From an uncultured Ruminococcus sp. (GTDB lineage: Bacteria > Bacillota > Clostridia > Oscillospirales > Acutalibacteraceae): DNA of 55,977 bases. Both the position numbers and the translations under genes were made by a program. Location: assembly GCA_902761345.1 (NCBI GenBank), contig CACWKD010000001.1, positions 1-55,977 of the forward strand, given 5' to 3'. Below the pieces are notes generated by a model, which made no database searches, had not been told where the DNA came from, and worked only from the letters and a program-made list of their open reading frames with translations. The stretch's first letter is position 1. Each line of letters begins with the position of its first letter. Positions 41,196 to 50,561 of this stretch are shown here, piece after piece.

Positions 41196-42077
41196 TTACT
41201 GTTTCTTTGCGGCTTTCTTTGCCGAGGACTTCTCCTTCAAAATAGTAGCCTTGAGTGTATTCTCCATAAGCATAGCTATTGTCATAGGACCTACGCCGCC
41301 CGGTACCGGTGTAATAAATCCTGCCTTAGGCTCTACCTCGTCAAACTTAACGTCGCCGCAAAGCTTGCCGTCCTCATTATGGTTTATACCTACATCGATA
41401 ACTACCGCACCCTCTTTTACCATATCGGCAGTTACGAAATTCGGCTTGCCTACCGCTGACACAAGTACGTCTGCCTTACTGCAAACCTCTGCAAGGTTCT
41501 GTGTCTTGCTGTGGCATATTGTAACGGTAGCGTTCTGCTGGAGCAGAAGAAGCGCTGTCGGCTTGCCTACTATATTGCTTCTGCCGATAACAACGCAGTT
41601 CTTACCGCTTAACTCAACTCCTGTTGACTTGATAAGCTCCATAACGCCTGCCGGTGTACATGGAAGAAAAACGCTTTCGCCTATCATAACCTTACCCACG
41701 TTAAACGGGCTGAATGCGTCAACGTCCTTTTTTGGGGAAATGGCACTGATTACAGCCTTTTCACTGATATGCTTTGGCAAAGGAAGCTGAACAAGGATAC
41801 CGTCAATATCAATACGCTTGTTTAAAGTATCAATTATTTCAAGCAGTTCTCTCTGTGTAGTTTTCTCGGGTTTTCTGATAACTTCGGAATAAAAACCTAC
41901 CTCGTCACAGGCTTTCTTCTTATTGCTGACATAGATTTTAGACGCAGGATCGTTTCCTACAATAATTACCGCAAGACCCGGAGTAATTCCGAGTTCATCT
42001 CCAAGCCTTTGTGCCTCTTTTGCAACTCTTGCCTTAACTTCGGCAGCAACCTGCTTTCCGTCAATTATAGTAGCCAT
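41196..42077 (-). CDS. folD: FolD bifunctional methylene-THF dehydrogenase/cyclohydrolase
   Basis: A 293-residue enzyme interconverting 5,10-methylene-, methenyl- and 10-formyl-tetrahydrofolate. Catalytic Lys region YVSNKKKACDEVG; QLPLPKH; PCTPAGVMELI; the NADP loop VVIGRSNIVGKPTA; and the end PVPGGVGPMTIAML. After the usual end comes a lysine/alanine tail (ILKEKSSAKKAAKKQ) not normally seen. ATG at 42077 behind AAGGAGA. Monocistronic. Confidence 0.97.
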   Translation of the reverse strand: MATIIDGKQVAAEVKARVAKEAQRLGDELGITPGLAVIIVGNDPASKIYVSNKKKACDEVGFYSEVIRKPEKTTQRELLEIIDTLNKRIDIDGILVQLPLPKHISEKAVISAISPKKDVDAFSPFNVGKVMIGESVFLPCTPAGVMELIKSTGVELSGKNCVVIGRSNIVGKPTALLLLQQNATVTICHSKTQNLAEVCSKADVLVSAVGKPNFVTADMVKEGAVVIDVGINHNEDGKLCGDVKFDEVEPKAGFITPVPGGVGPMTIAMLMENTLKATILKEKSSAKKAAKKQ

Positions 42078-42291
42078 ATCTTTATATCTCCTTTTTTCAC
42101 ATAAAATCATTTCAAAAATATATTCGCCATGAAGTCTGTATCAATAAACTTGTATCTCGGCATTAACTGTCTTTACTATTTTACAACGAAACGCAATTTT
42201 TTTCAATACATTTCCATAAATTTATGAGAAAGTTAGTCATTTTATTTCTTACAGAAGCGCCCTTTGATGTACATATTATGATTATAACAGC

Positions 42292-42320
42292 AAAAACTCC
42301 CCCGTATATCTTTGGGAGAG
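42292..42320 (-). terminator. Terminator of the tsaC-to-lgt operon
   Basis: Minus strand stem CTCTCCC / GGGGGAG (42314-42320 with 42297-42303, one wobble), then TTTTT. Confidence 0.88.
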
Positions 42321-42337
42321 CTGCTTTTTATATTACG

Positions 42338-43147
42338 TTACTCTTTTGACTTTGATTTGTTTAATCGTATAAGCATTAGCGTTGTAAGCACTATGCCTGT
42401 AATCACAAGCAGCATTGACAAAAGCTGTGAAACTCTTATAGACGTATTAGGCACAAACAGGCTATCTGTTCTCAAACCCTCAACTATCGTTCTTTCAATG
42501 CCGTACCATATGAGATACAGATAAAAAATCTGTCCGTCAAACTTTCTGAATTTTCGGCTAATTATATGAAGTACCAGTACGCCCAAAAGACACCACACCG
42601 ACTCATACAAAAAGCAAGGGTGAACGCCTACTCCGCCTGTCGCACTCGATACCATTCTCCAAGGTAAATCTGTCGGAGTTCCGAACGCTTCCTGGTTCAT
42701 AAAATTACCCCATCTGCCGATACCCTGTCCGATGAGAAATCCCCTTACAGCTATGTCAAGTACGGGCAGAAGCTTCATTTTCTGTATCTTTGCAACAGTT
42801 AGTCCGCCTGCAACAGCTCCTATAAGTCCTCCGTATATCGCAAGACCACCGCTGTGTATATTTAAGATACGCAAAGGGTCGCCCTTAAAGCTGTCCCAAC
42901 TGAAAATAACATAATACGCTCTTGCGCCTATTATCGCGGTTATCAGCCCGACTATAACACAGTTCAAAAGCTTATCTTGATCCACATCGTGATACTTGCA
43001 CTGCCGCATACAGTACGCTACCGCAAGTATAAATCCTATTCCTATAATTATTCCGTACCAGTAAACCGAAAACGAGCCTATCGAAAACGCAACAGATGAA
43101 ATCTCAAACTCCAACCCTAATCCCGGAAACTCTACATTATACGTCAT
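42338..43147 (-). CDS. lgt: Lgt, prolipoprotein diacylglyceryl transferase
   Basis: A 269-residue seven-helix membrane enzyme that lipidates the lipobox Cys of preprolipoproteins. Signature GQGIGRWGNFMNQEAFG near residue 142, the HSGGLAIYGGLIGA region near 97, and YGIERTIVEGLRTDSL near 214. ATG at 43147, five bases after the ymfH stop. It would process lipoproteins such as the one at 55393-55878. Confidence 0.97.
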   Translation of the reverse strand: MTYNVEFPGLGLEFEISSVAFSIGSFSVYWYGIIIGIGFILAVAYCMRQCKYHDVDQDKLLNCVIVGLITAIIGARAYYVIFSWDSFKGDPLRILNIHSGGLAIYGGLIGAVAGGLTVAKIQKMKLLPVLDIAVRGFLIGQGIGRWGNFMNQEAFGTPTDLPWRMVSSATGGVGVHPCFLYESVWCLLGVLVLHIISRKFRKFDGQIFYLYLIWYGIERTIVEGLRTDSLFVPNTSIRVSQLLSMLLVITGIVLTTLMLIRLNKSKSKE

Positions 43148-43152
43148 AGTCT

Positions 43153-44430
43153 TTATCCCTCTTCACCGCATACTACGGAAAGGGTACAATTATCGGGGTC
43201 AAGGAGTTCGTCAAGTCTTTTTGCAATATCTTGAGGTTCAGCCTTTGCAACTGCGTCAACAAGGCTGAAAAGCTCTCTGTTATTAAAGTGCATATCAACC
43301 ATTATGTTTGCAATTGACTCTGTGCTGTTAAATCCGCTTACCGTTTCGCCGTATACAGCACGTTTGGCAAGCTCAAACTCGTCTTTGTCTATACCGTTTT
43401 TCTTAAACTCTCTTATAAAGTCCTTAATTACCTCTGCTGTCTTTTTCGGGTTTCTCGACTCACCGCTGAACATTATTGTGGAATAGTGCGGACCTTCCAT
43501 ATGCTCATAACCAAAGCTGTCGTTTATAAGTCCCTCGTCAAGCAGTTTGTTGTACATTTTACTTGACGGCGAAGCAAGCATATAGAGAAGTATATCCATA
43601 TATGCAAGCTGCTGCGTCGTTGCAGGCTTTTCCCCGACGTTTTCTTTAAACCCGAGTGTAAACATCGGTATCGATACCGGAAACTTCTGTTCAACATAGC
43701 TTTCCGCAACCTCATACGGCTCATCGTCAAAATAGCTTGTTACCGTCTGTTCCTTAGCTGGCTTTAACATTTTGTCAGCAACAGATAGTACCTGCTCAAC
43801 CGTTGTGTTTCCTGCTATACAGAGTACCATATTGTGAAGATTATAAAAACTGTTGTAGCATTCGTAGAGTTTTTCTGCCGTAATATCAGCAATCGACTCT
43901 ACCGTACCTGCTATATCTATTCTTACAGGGTGATTGTGGTACATTCCGACAAGCGTATTAAACATAACTCTCCAAGAGGGACTGTCGTCATACATCTTTA
44001 TTTCCTGTCCGATTATTCCCTGCTCTTTTGCAACTGTTTGCGCAGTAAAATAAGGCGACTGCACAAAATCAAGCAATATCTCCAAGGACTGTTCAAACTT
44101 CTCGGTACAAGAAAAAAGGTAACAGGTTTTCTCAAATGAAGTATAAGCGTTTGCGTTTGCGCCTGTCTGAGCGTATCGCGCAAAAGCGTCGCCGTCCTCA
44201 CTCTCGAAAAGCTTGTGTTCAAGATAATGCGCTATTCCATCGGGTACGGTTATCTCATCGCCTCCGTTTACGGAAAATTTTGTATTGACCGAACCGTAAT
44301 TTGTTCCGAAAATCGCATAAGTCGACTGATAGCCCTCTTTCGGGTAAACATAAATAGTAAGTCCCGAGGGGTGGTCTATCACATAATATTTATCCTTTAT
44401 AAGTTCGCTTTCTACTGTTCTGATGTTCAT
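43153..44430 (-). CDS. ymfH: M16-family peptidase YmfH
   Basis: A 425-residue inverzincin-type metalloprotease: HYLEH (HxxEH zinc motif, near residue 68) and the downstream Glu region, with AYTSFEKTCYLFSC. In Bacillus the YmfF/YmfH pair is linked to 5-aminopentanol modification of elongation factor P. The start ATG overlaps the ymfF stop by one base (TAATG arrangement), consistent with a tight pair forming a heterodimer of active and inactive subunits. Confidence 0.9.
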   Translation of the reverse strand: MNIRTVESELIKDKYYVIDHPSGLTIYVYPKEGYQSTYAIFGTNYGSVNTKFSVNGGDEITVPDGIAHYLEHKLFESEDGDAFARYAQTGANANAYTSFEKTCYLFSCTEKFEQSLEILLDFVQSPYFTAQTVAKEQGIIGQEIKMYDDSPSWRVMFNTLVGMYHNHPVRIDIAGTVESIADITAEKLYECYNSFYNLHNMVLCIAGNTTVEQVLSVADKMLKPAKEQTVTSYFDDEPYEVAESYVEQKFPVSIPMFTLGFKENVGEKPATTQQLAYMDILLYMLASPSSKMYNKLLDEGLINDSFGYEHMEGPHYSTIMFSGESRNPKKTAEVIKDFIREFKKNGIDKDEFELAKRAVYGETVSGFNSTESIANIMVDMHFNNRELFSLVDAVAKAEPQDIAKRLDELLDPDNCTLSVVCGEEG

Positions 44431-45731
44431 TATTCGCCCTCCTTGCTTTCGTTTCCCGTAAGGACATATACTGTATCAAGCGTAAGCTTGTTTGCGCACG
44501 CTATAAGCTCCTCTTTTGTTACCGACATAATAAGCTCTACCGCTTCTTTCGGCGTACGGGAATGTTCTCTTAAAAGCTGTCCGACATACCAGCCCTGCGT
44601 ACCTGCCGAGGAATCGACAGAGGTCAGATAAGAATTTGATACGCTCAGCTTTGCGGACACTATCTCATCATCGGTGATATTGCCTTTTTTCATTTCTTCA
44701 ACTTCCGCAAGGATAGCTTTTCTCGCCTTTTCTATATTTTCGCCTTGAACTCCACTCTCTATTATCAGTAATCCCTTATCGGAATTGTATCTTGAAACAC
44801 AGTAATAGCACAGGCTGAGCTTTTCACGCACATTGTTGAAAAGCTTTGCATGAGCCGTACCGCCGAGGACAGCACACATAAGCTTTTCCGCATATATTTC
44901 CTCTTCGGTATTTTTACCCTCTGCGCAGTCCGCTCTGAAACCTAAAATAAGCTTTGACTGAACTACATCAAGCGTATCGGTTTTTTCCTTTACTGTTTCT
45001 GCTCTTGCGATTATCTGTGTATCTGCTGTGATCGGAGTTCTCTCCATACCTGCAAATTTCTTCTCAAATATTCTCTGCACATCATCGGAGGGAGAACTGC
45101 ACAGACATATTATTTCTATCTTTGAATTTTTAATAAGCTCAAGATAAGCGTTGTATGCTTTTTGGGAAGTAAGTTCCTGTGCCTGTTTCTTTGTACCCAG
45201 TCGGTTAATACTGTATTTTTCGTTCTCGCACATAACTTCAAGCATACGCTTCATTGAATACGCTCTCTTGTCATTAAACTGTGCGTCTATCGAATCAAGG
45301 AGCTGACGCTGTTCCTGCTTAAAGCTGTCTTCATCAAACGCACCGTTCTCTGCGTTAGGTTCAAACACAACCTTGCACAGCAGATCTGCCATCTGAGTAT
45401 AAATCGGTTCGCCGTTCGGACTGTATCTGTCGTCAAGTCCCGCAACAGATACTACAAGCATCTGAGTTTCGCCAAGTTTGCTTGACGAACAGGATAGCGA
45501 CACACCGTAAAGCATATCGAGCTTGCGGTTGAGCTGTAAAGATGTAGGATACTCCTTACAGGAACGTGTAAGGATATTCGGAACAATTGCATTTGCCGAT
45601 ACCATATCCCTGTTAAGCTCTGTCTGCATTACAAAAGCTATCCTGCTTGTTTTAAATCTTTCATCGTTGATCGTGTTGAAGTACACACCGTCTGCAATCT
45701 GTACTCTTTTTAACTTTTCCAGAATAAACAC
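44430..45731 (-). CDS. ymfF: M16-family protein YmfF, zinc motif absent
   Basis: A 433-residue M16 homologue without an HxxEH motif, the non-catalytic partner typical of two-subunit M16 proteases. Recognisable blocks: SLQLNRKLDMLYGVSL, LILGFRADC and a late GWYVGQLL. The start codon is unusual: GTG at 45731 directly abuts the A/G-rich AAAAAGAG, leaving almost no space for a normal Shine-Dalgarno. Confidence 0.88.
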   Translation of the reverse strand: MFILEKLKRVQIADGVYFNTINDERFKTSRIAFVMQTELNRDMVSANAIVPNILTRSCKEYPTSLQLNRKLDMLYGVSLSCSSSKLGETQMLVVSVAGLDDRYSPNGEPIYTQMADLLCKVVFEPNAENGAFDEDSFKQEQRQLLDSIDAQFNDKRAYSMKRMLEVMCENEKYSINRLGTKKQAQELTSQKAYNAYLELIKNSKIEIICLCSSPSDDVQRIFEKKFAGMERTPITADTQIIARAETVKEKTDTLDVVQSKLILGFRADCAEGKNTEEEIYAEKLMCAVLGGTAHAKLFNNVREKLSLCYYCVSRYNSDKGLLIIESGVQGENIEKARKAILAEVEEMKKGNITDDEIVSAKLSVSNSYLTSVDSSAGTQGWYVGQLLREHSRTPKEAVELIMSVTKEELIACANKLTLDTVYVLTGNESKEGE

Positions 45732-45749
45732 CTCTTTTTATTAATAGTC

Positions 45750-46580
45750 TTATTCATAATAATAATCATCATATACATAGCCGTCGTCTGCATTATCGTT
45801 ATAAGCGTAATCGTCCTCATAACCTGCATTGTCGGCATAGTCATCATTATAAAATTCTTCTGTTTCCGTATCTGTATAAAACTCCTCTATTACGGTATCG
45901 GTCTGCTCCTCCCATTCTACCTTACTGTAAGTATAGACATAATCGGGGAAGTAAAGTTCTCTGTACTTTTCCATAGCCGTCTGTACTCGTGTGAGGTAGT
46001 TGGCTGTTTCTTCAAAAGGTATATTATCGGGGTCAACATTATCATAGGAGATTATACCCTGTTCGAGCCAATCGTCTATATTGCCGTTACCTGCGTTGTA
46101 CGAGCATATCGCAAGTGCGTAATTTCCGTCATACATATCAAGCAAGTACCTTAGCAGATACACTCCGTACTCTATATTCAGCTTAGGGTTATACAGTTCT
46201 TTACTGTCCATTATCTTATCGGGCTGAAACTGCGTACGGTAATTTTGCAGCCAAGTGAACGTATCGGGCATAAGCTGCATTAAACCTATCGCCCCTACTC
46301 CCGATAATGCGTCTGGGTCAAAATCACTCTCCGTTTTTATAACTCCGTAAACAAGGCATTTATCTACATCAAACTCCTTGCAGTATTTTTCAACGTAGTT
46401 CTGGTATTTAAGAGGATAAATACTCTTGTTTAGTTTTTCCGCTGCGTCACGGTGCATTACCGAAGATATTATCAATATTATTATCGACAAAACAACTGCA
46501 AGCGAAACAAGCGACACAGTTATTATTATCTTCTTTTTTGACCCGTCATTTTTTTTGCTTTTCTTATTTGTTTTTGCCAT
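45750..46580 (-). CDS. Membrane-anchored lytic transglycosylase (SLT domain)
   Basis: A 276-residue protein with a Lys-rich cytoplasmic start, one membrane helix (about 19-42) and an SLT fold: YGVIKTESDFDPDALSGVGAIGLMQLMPDTF (catalytic Glu in KTESDFDP near residue 84), LRYLLDMYDGNYALAICSYNAGNG. It cleaves glycan strands to 1,6-anhydro products. The last 45 residues are extremely Asp/Glu/Tyr-rich and end YVYDDYYYE, a tail not belonging to the SLT fold and similar in kind to that of the FtsQ protein here. ATG at 46580 behind GGGAGG, four bases after coaE. Confidence 0.9.
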   Translation of the reverse strand: MAKTNKKSKKNDGSKKKIIITVSLVSLAVVLSIIILIISSVMHRDAAEKLNKSIYPLKYQNYVEKYCKEFDVDKCLVYGVIKTESDFDPDALSGVGAIGLMQLMPDTFTWLQNYRTQFQPDKIMDSKELYNPKLNIEYGVYLLRYLLDMYDGNYALAICSYNAGNGNIDDWLEQGIISYDNVDPDNIPFEETANYLTRVQTAMEKYRELYFPDYVYTYSKVEWEEQTDTVIEEFYTDTETEEFYNDDYADNAGYEDDYAYNDNADDGYVYDDYYYE

Positions 46581-46584
46581 CTGT

Positions 46585-47193
46585 TCACCTCCCAACAGTT
46601 ATCCCGTCTATAATTGAAAAAACATCTGCCCGCACCAAATCAAGCGGTTTTGAGCCGTCTATTACATAGTCGGATTTTTTTATGTAGTAATCGTCACCAT
46701 GCTGAGCGTGTATCCTTTCCTCTATACTTTTCAAGTCGATTTTGTCACGCTGTGCAATTCGATTAATGCGTGTTTCTTTCGGCGCAATAACGCTAACAAT
46801 CAAATCGCACATCAAATCGGAATTGCTTTCAAAAAGTACGGGTGCGTCAAATACTATTTTTGTTTTGCCGCTGTCTATATACCCTCTGCACATTTTAAGT
46901 GACCGCAAAAAAATATGAGGGTGGGTTATTTCGTTTAGCATTGCAGTATTTTCTTTTGACGAAAACGCTCGCTTTGCAAGCAGCTTCCTGTCGAGGTTTC
47001 CCTGTTCGTCAACTATATCGCTGCCGAACACAAAGGATAACTGTTTTAAACACACACTGCCTTTTGACACAACGCTGCGTGCAATTTCGTCTGCATTTAT
47101 GACTTCGAAACCCTGTTCACGAAAAAAATCCGACACTGTGCTTTTTCCCGAACCCGTAGGGCCTGTTAATCCTATTATAGTAAATTTACGCAA
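46585..47193 (-). CDS. coaE: CoaE, dephospho-CoA kinase
   Basis: A 202-residue kinase for the last CoA step. P-loop GLTGPTGSGKSTVSDFF, NADEIARSVV, and the substrate/lid region THPHIFLRSL, VFDAPVLFES. TTG start at 47193 behind GAGGTGA; it overlaps the tsaC stop by eight bases, so translation is coupled. Confidence 0.95.
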   Translation of the reverse strand: MRKFTIIGLTGPTGSGKSTVSDFFREQGFEVINADEIARSVVSKGSVCLKQLSFVFGSDIVDEQGNLDRKLLAKRAFSSKENTAMLNEITHPHIFLRSLKMCRGYIDSGKTKIVFDAPVLFESNSDLMCDLIVSVIAPKETRINRIAQRDKIDLKSIEERIHAQHGDDYYIKKSDYVIDGSKPLDLVRADVFSIIDGITVGR

Positions 47194-48211
47194 GCTCTAT
47201 CACCTCAAATCCTGCCGAGCGTATAAGCCTGTTGTAAACCGCCAACGCCATACCTTCCGTATCTGGACACCTGCCGTACACCGTCTGTATGTCTGTTTCG
47301 TCTATCTCTCTGAGCGCGTCAAAAAGTCTGTTCGCCTGTGACGAGTAGTCGTTTTTTGCACCGAATACAAAAGTCCGTACATTTAAGAATTTCTCGTCCT
47401 CATCATAGCATAAAGCACCTACTGTGTTATCAGCCTTGGAGTTTACAAAATCTCTGTACTTTTCATCTTCTGCTTTTACAAGTATAAGATTTGCCCGTGG
47501 CGCATAATGCTTATACTTCATACCGGGACTTTCTGCTTTCTCACCGTCTTTAAGCTTATGCAAAACTGCGTCGCTGATCTGAATTTTACCCAAAACACTC
47601 TCAAGCTGCAAAGGTGTAATTCCGCCGGGTCTTAAAAGCGTAGGTACATCGGTACACAGAGTTACAACCGTTGACTCCACTCCCACTTCACAAATACCGC
47701 CGTCCAGAATATACGGTATTTTCCCTTGCATATCATGATAAACATGACCTGCTGTTGTGGGACTTGGCGAACCCGAGGTATTTGCAGACGGTGCGGCAAG
47801 CGGACGGTCTGCGGCTGTTATGACCGCTTTTGTAACGGGGTGTGAGGGAAAGCGAATTGCCACAGTATCAAGTCCTGCGCTCACTTCATCCGGTATAGCG
47901 CTGCCCTTTGGCATTATTATCGTAAGCGGCCCCGGCCAGAATTTTTCTGCAAGAGCATATACGGCTTTTGGTATCTCTCTTACAAGCGAAAACCTCTCTA
48001 TCTGAAAAAAATCCGATATATGAACTATAAGCGGATTATCCATAGGTCTGCCCTTCGCTTTAAAAATCTCGCTTACCGCTTTTCCGTTAAGAGCGTCTGC
48101 GGCAAGTCCGTAGACTGTTTCAGTAGGTATCCCTGCAAGCATACCCTCTCTTAAAGCCTTACCCACAGTTTGTATGTTTTCTTTTGTCGGCAGCAATAGC
48201 CTTGTATCCAT
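47186..48211 (-). CDS. tsaC: L-threonylcarbamoyladenylate synthase, Sua5 type
   Basis: A 341-residue enzyme making threonylcarbamoyl-AMP for the t6A modification of ANN-decoding tRNAs. YrdC domain 1-205: GMLAGIPTETVYGLAADA, AKGRPMDNPLIVHI, KFWPGPLTIIM, APSANTSGSPSPTTA, RPGGITPLQLE. The extra C-terminal Sua5 domain (SPGMKYKHYAPRA..) makes it the long form. ATG at 48211 lacks a strong Shine-Dalgarno. First gene of the six-gene operon. Confidence 0.95.
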   Translation of the reverse strand: MDTRLLLPTKENIQTVGKALREGMLAGIPTETVYGLAADALNGKAVSEIFKAKGRPMDNPLIVHISDFFQIERFSLVREIPKAVYALAEKFWPGPLTIIMPKGSAIPDEVSAGLDTVAIRFPSHPVTKAVITAADRPLAAPSANTSGSPSPTTAGHVYHDMQGKIPYILDGGICEVGVESTVVTLCTDVPTLLRPGGITPLQLESVLGKIQISDAVLHKLKDGEKAESPGMKYKHYAPRANLILVKAEDEKYRDFVNSKADNTVGALCYDEDEKFLNVRTFVFGAKNDYSSQANRLFDALREIDETDIQTVYGRCPDTEGMALAVYNRLIRSAGFEVIELA

Positions 48212-48416
48212 AATTTTACACTATCTTTCTTTTTATTATATATCTCTTTTAAGTCGTATTTTAGTAAATTCGGTAAAGTTATTATTAACAAATTACTATC
48301 TACAACTTAGGGATTAATCCAAGGATTTAAAATTCCGATGTTAATTCCCTTTTGCTTCCCAATTTGATTTTGCTAAATTGGAGCTAAAGGAAATATTTGG
48401 TACACAACAGTACTTA

Positions 48417-48620
48417 GGGGCATTTTCCGCCAAAATGCCCCTCTTTCCCAAATAGTCCACCGGACTGTTTGGGAAATTCACCCCTAAAAGGGCTGGGGCG
48501 TGCCTTCGGCGAGCAGGGACGCTGTCCCTGCACCCTGCAAGCGCCCGTAGGAAGTGCCCTTGGGGTACCTTTTGTAAAAGGCTTGAGCGAAAACTTATTT
48601 ATGTTTTCTTAAATTGTTAA
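48417..48620. repeat. Structured GC-rich intergenic element B
   Basis: In the gene-free stretch 48212-48642. Successive hairpins: GGGGCATTTT / AAAATGCCCC (48417-48426 with 48432-48441); a 15-base stem with one wobble, 48444-48458 with 48462-48476, loop of three; GCAGGGAC / GTCCCTGC (48513-48520 with 48524-48531); and CCTTTT-GT-AAAAGG near 48568, followed by a tail matching element A at 25081-25137. It is much richer in GC than the surrounding AT-rich DNA. It may be a dispersed repeat or a structured RNA. I see nothing in 48212-48410 beyond weak promoter-like sequence for tsaC. Confidence 0.65.
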
Positions 48621-48642
48621 TAGTGATTAACAAATATGAAAT

Positions 48643-49467
48643 TTACTTATTTTCAATCAAAGGAATGATCTTGTTTTTATCCTCCTGTGAAATTTTGTGA
48701 ATATCAGCTTCTTCCATAAAAACATCATAAGGAGTTTCACCGCCTGCGTTCGTATCGGTAATATCCGCACCGCTTTCTGTGAGCAGCTTTATCATCTGTA
48801 CATCTTCATCGCTTATGCTTCCGTCATAACATATACTTTCGACTGCATAAAACAGTACGCTGAAATCATTGCTGTCATACTCCACTTTAGCGTTGTTGTC
48901 TATCATAAACTTTACGCATTCGTATTCCGTATGTTTTAAGTCCTCCAAACCCGATCTTCTGAAATATGTATCAAAGTAACACTCCAACGAATATTTATAC
49001 TCATTATCAAAAAAATTATATCCGCTGTCAAACGCACCTCCGTGGTCTATAATACACTGCGCTGTTTCAATATCATTTTTTATAATAGCACAATGAAGTC
49101 CGTCAAAATCATTGCCGTTTGATACAGCATATATAAGCTTGGAGTTCTTATCCAGTATCTTCCCGACTTTTTTCGTATCTCCGTCGTACAACGCATTGAA
49201 ATAGCTGTCTCTTTGATTTGACCACACGTGATCTTTTCCGTAAGGAGTATCTATTTCCACTCTGACAGGCAGTACAAAGATCAGCACATTTGTTACAAGA
49301 ATACAGCACAGAACTGCGGATGCAATAAGAAATCCCTTGCCCGACTTTTTCCCTCGTTTTTTCTGTATCATTCCGATAATAAAAAATAATATCATCAAAA
49401 AGCCCATTATTCCCATGACTATAAGCCAGATCATAACGAATATAAGAAACATTCCGACAAATCCCAT
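48643..49467 (-). CDS. Membrane protein with ankyrin-type repeats
   Basis: A 274-residue protein with two N-terminal hydrophobic helices (about 3-34 and 46-68) and an outward- or cytoplasm-facing repeat domain. Ankyrin-like units: DFDGLHCAIIKNDIETAQCIIDHGG, TEYECVKFMIDNNAKV, DEDVQMIKLLTESGADITDTNAGGETPYDVF. Function unknown; ankyrin modules mediate protein contacts. ATG behind GGGAGGG. It starts 20 bases after prfA, so it may share its transcript. The structured element B lies immediately downstream. Confidence 0.82.
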   Translation of the reverse strand: MGFVGMFLIFVMIWLIVMGIMGFLMILFFIIGMIQKKRGKKSGKGFLIASAVLCCILVTNVLIFVLPVRVEIDTPYGKDHVWSNQRDSYFNALYDGDTKKVGKILDKNSKLIYAVSNGNDFDGLHCAIIKNDIETAQCIIDHGGAFDSGYNFFDNEYKYSLECYFDTYFRRSGLEDLKHTEYECVKFMIDNNAKVEYDSNDFSVLFYAVESICYDGSISDEDVQMIKLLTESGADITDTNAGGETPYDVFMEEADIHKISQEDKNKIIPLIENK

Positions 49468-49487
49468 ATATACCCTCCCTAAAAATA

Positions 49488-50558
49488 TTATTCCATACTT
49501 TCTTTCAGCTTTTCCGCTCTGTCCGCTGCGATAAGAGCGTCTATTATTTCATCAAGCGAGCCGTTTAATATCTCCTCGATTTTATACAATGTAAGTCCGA
49601 TCCTGTGGTCTGTAACTCTGCCCTGAGGATAGTTATACGTTCTTATTCTCTCGTTTCTTTCGCCTGTTCCGACTTGCGACTTTCTTTCGGCAGATATAGC
49701 AGACTGCTGCGCCTCTCTTTTCTCGTTTAAAAGACGAGATTTCAGCACCTTTAAAGCCTTATCCCTGTTTTTAAACTGACTTCTCTCCTCCTGACACTCA
49801 ACAACCGTACCTGTCGGAATATGCGTTATTCTGACGGCAGATGATGTTTTGTTTATATGCTGACCGCCTGCGCCGCTCGAACGGAATGTATCAAATTTAA
49901 GGTCTGAGGGGTCTATCTCGTATTCAACGTCCTCAGCCTCGGGAAGTACCGCAACGGTAACGGTAGATGTATGTATCCTGCCCTGACTTTCCGTTTCGGG
50001 TACTCTTTGCACTCTGTGTACTCCGCTCTCAAACTTCATCTTTGAGTAAGCTCCGTTTCCGCTTATCATAAACGAGATTTCTTTATAACCTCCAAGCTCT
50101 GTTTCGTTTGCATATATAAGCTCGGTTTTAAAGCCGTGTTTCTCGGCGTACATACCATACATTCTGAAAAGCACCGAACAGAAAAGCGCCGCTTCCTCTC
50201 CGCCTGCTCCCGCGCGGATCTCCATTATAACATTTTTTTCATCGTTTGGGTCTTTAGGGAGAAGTAAAATTTTAAGCTCCTCTGAGTATTTCTTTACCTT
50301 TTCCCTGCACTCTGCTATTTCCTCATCAAACATTTCTTTGAGTTCGTCGTCCGCGCCTTCTGCAAGCATTTGCTTTGCGTCCTCCTCGGACTGTAACGCC
50401 GCCTTATACTCTTTGTACTTTTGCGCTATCGGCTCTATCTCCTTTATCTCTTTCATTATGGAATTATACTGCTCAACATCAGCCGCAACCAAAGGGTCAT
50501 AAAGTTTACCCTGAAGCTCGTCATATCTCTTTTCAAATATCTCTATCTTATCAAACAT
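49488..50558 (-). CDS. prfA: Peptide chain release factor RF1
   Basis: A 356-residue class I release factor reading UAA and UAG. The PxT tripeptide (VPETESQG, near 187) marks it as RF1, and the catalytic GGQ lies in [19 protein letters not shown] (near 230). ATG at 50558, three bases after the DUF951 stop. The usual neighbour prmC, encoding the GGQ methyltransferase, is not here. Confidence 0.97.
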   Translation of the reverse strand: MFDKIEIFEKRYDELQGKLYDPLVAADVEQYNSIMKEIKEIEPIAQKYKEYKAALQSEEDAKQMLAEGADDELKEMFDEEIAECREKVKKYSEELKILLLPKDPNDEKNVIMEIRAGAGGEEAALFCSVLFRMYGMYAEKHGFKTELIYANETELGGYKEISFMISGNGAYSKMKFESGVHRVQRVPETESQGRIHTSTVTVAVLPEAEDVEYEIDPSDLKFDTFRSSGAGGQHINKTSSAVRITHIPTGTVVECQEERSQFKNRDKALKVLKSRLLNEKREAQQSAISAERKSQVGTGERNERIRTYNYPQGRVTDHRIGLTLYKIEEILNGSLDEIIDALIAADRAEKLKESME

Positions 50559-50561
50559 AGG

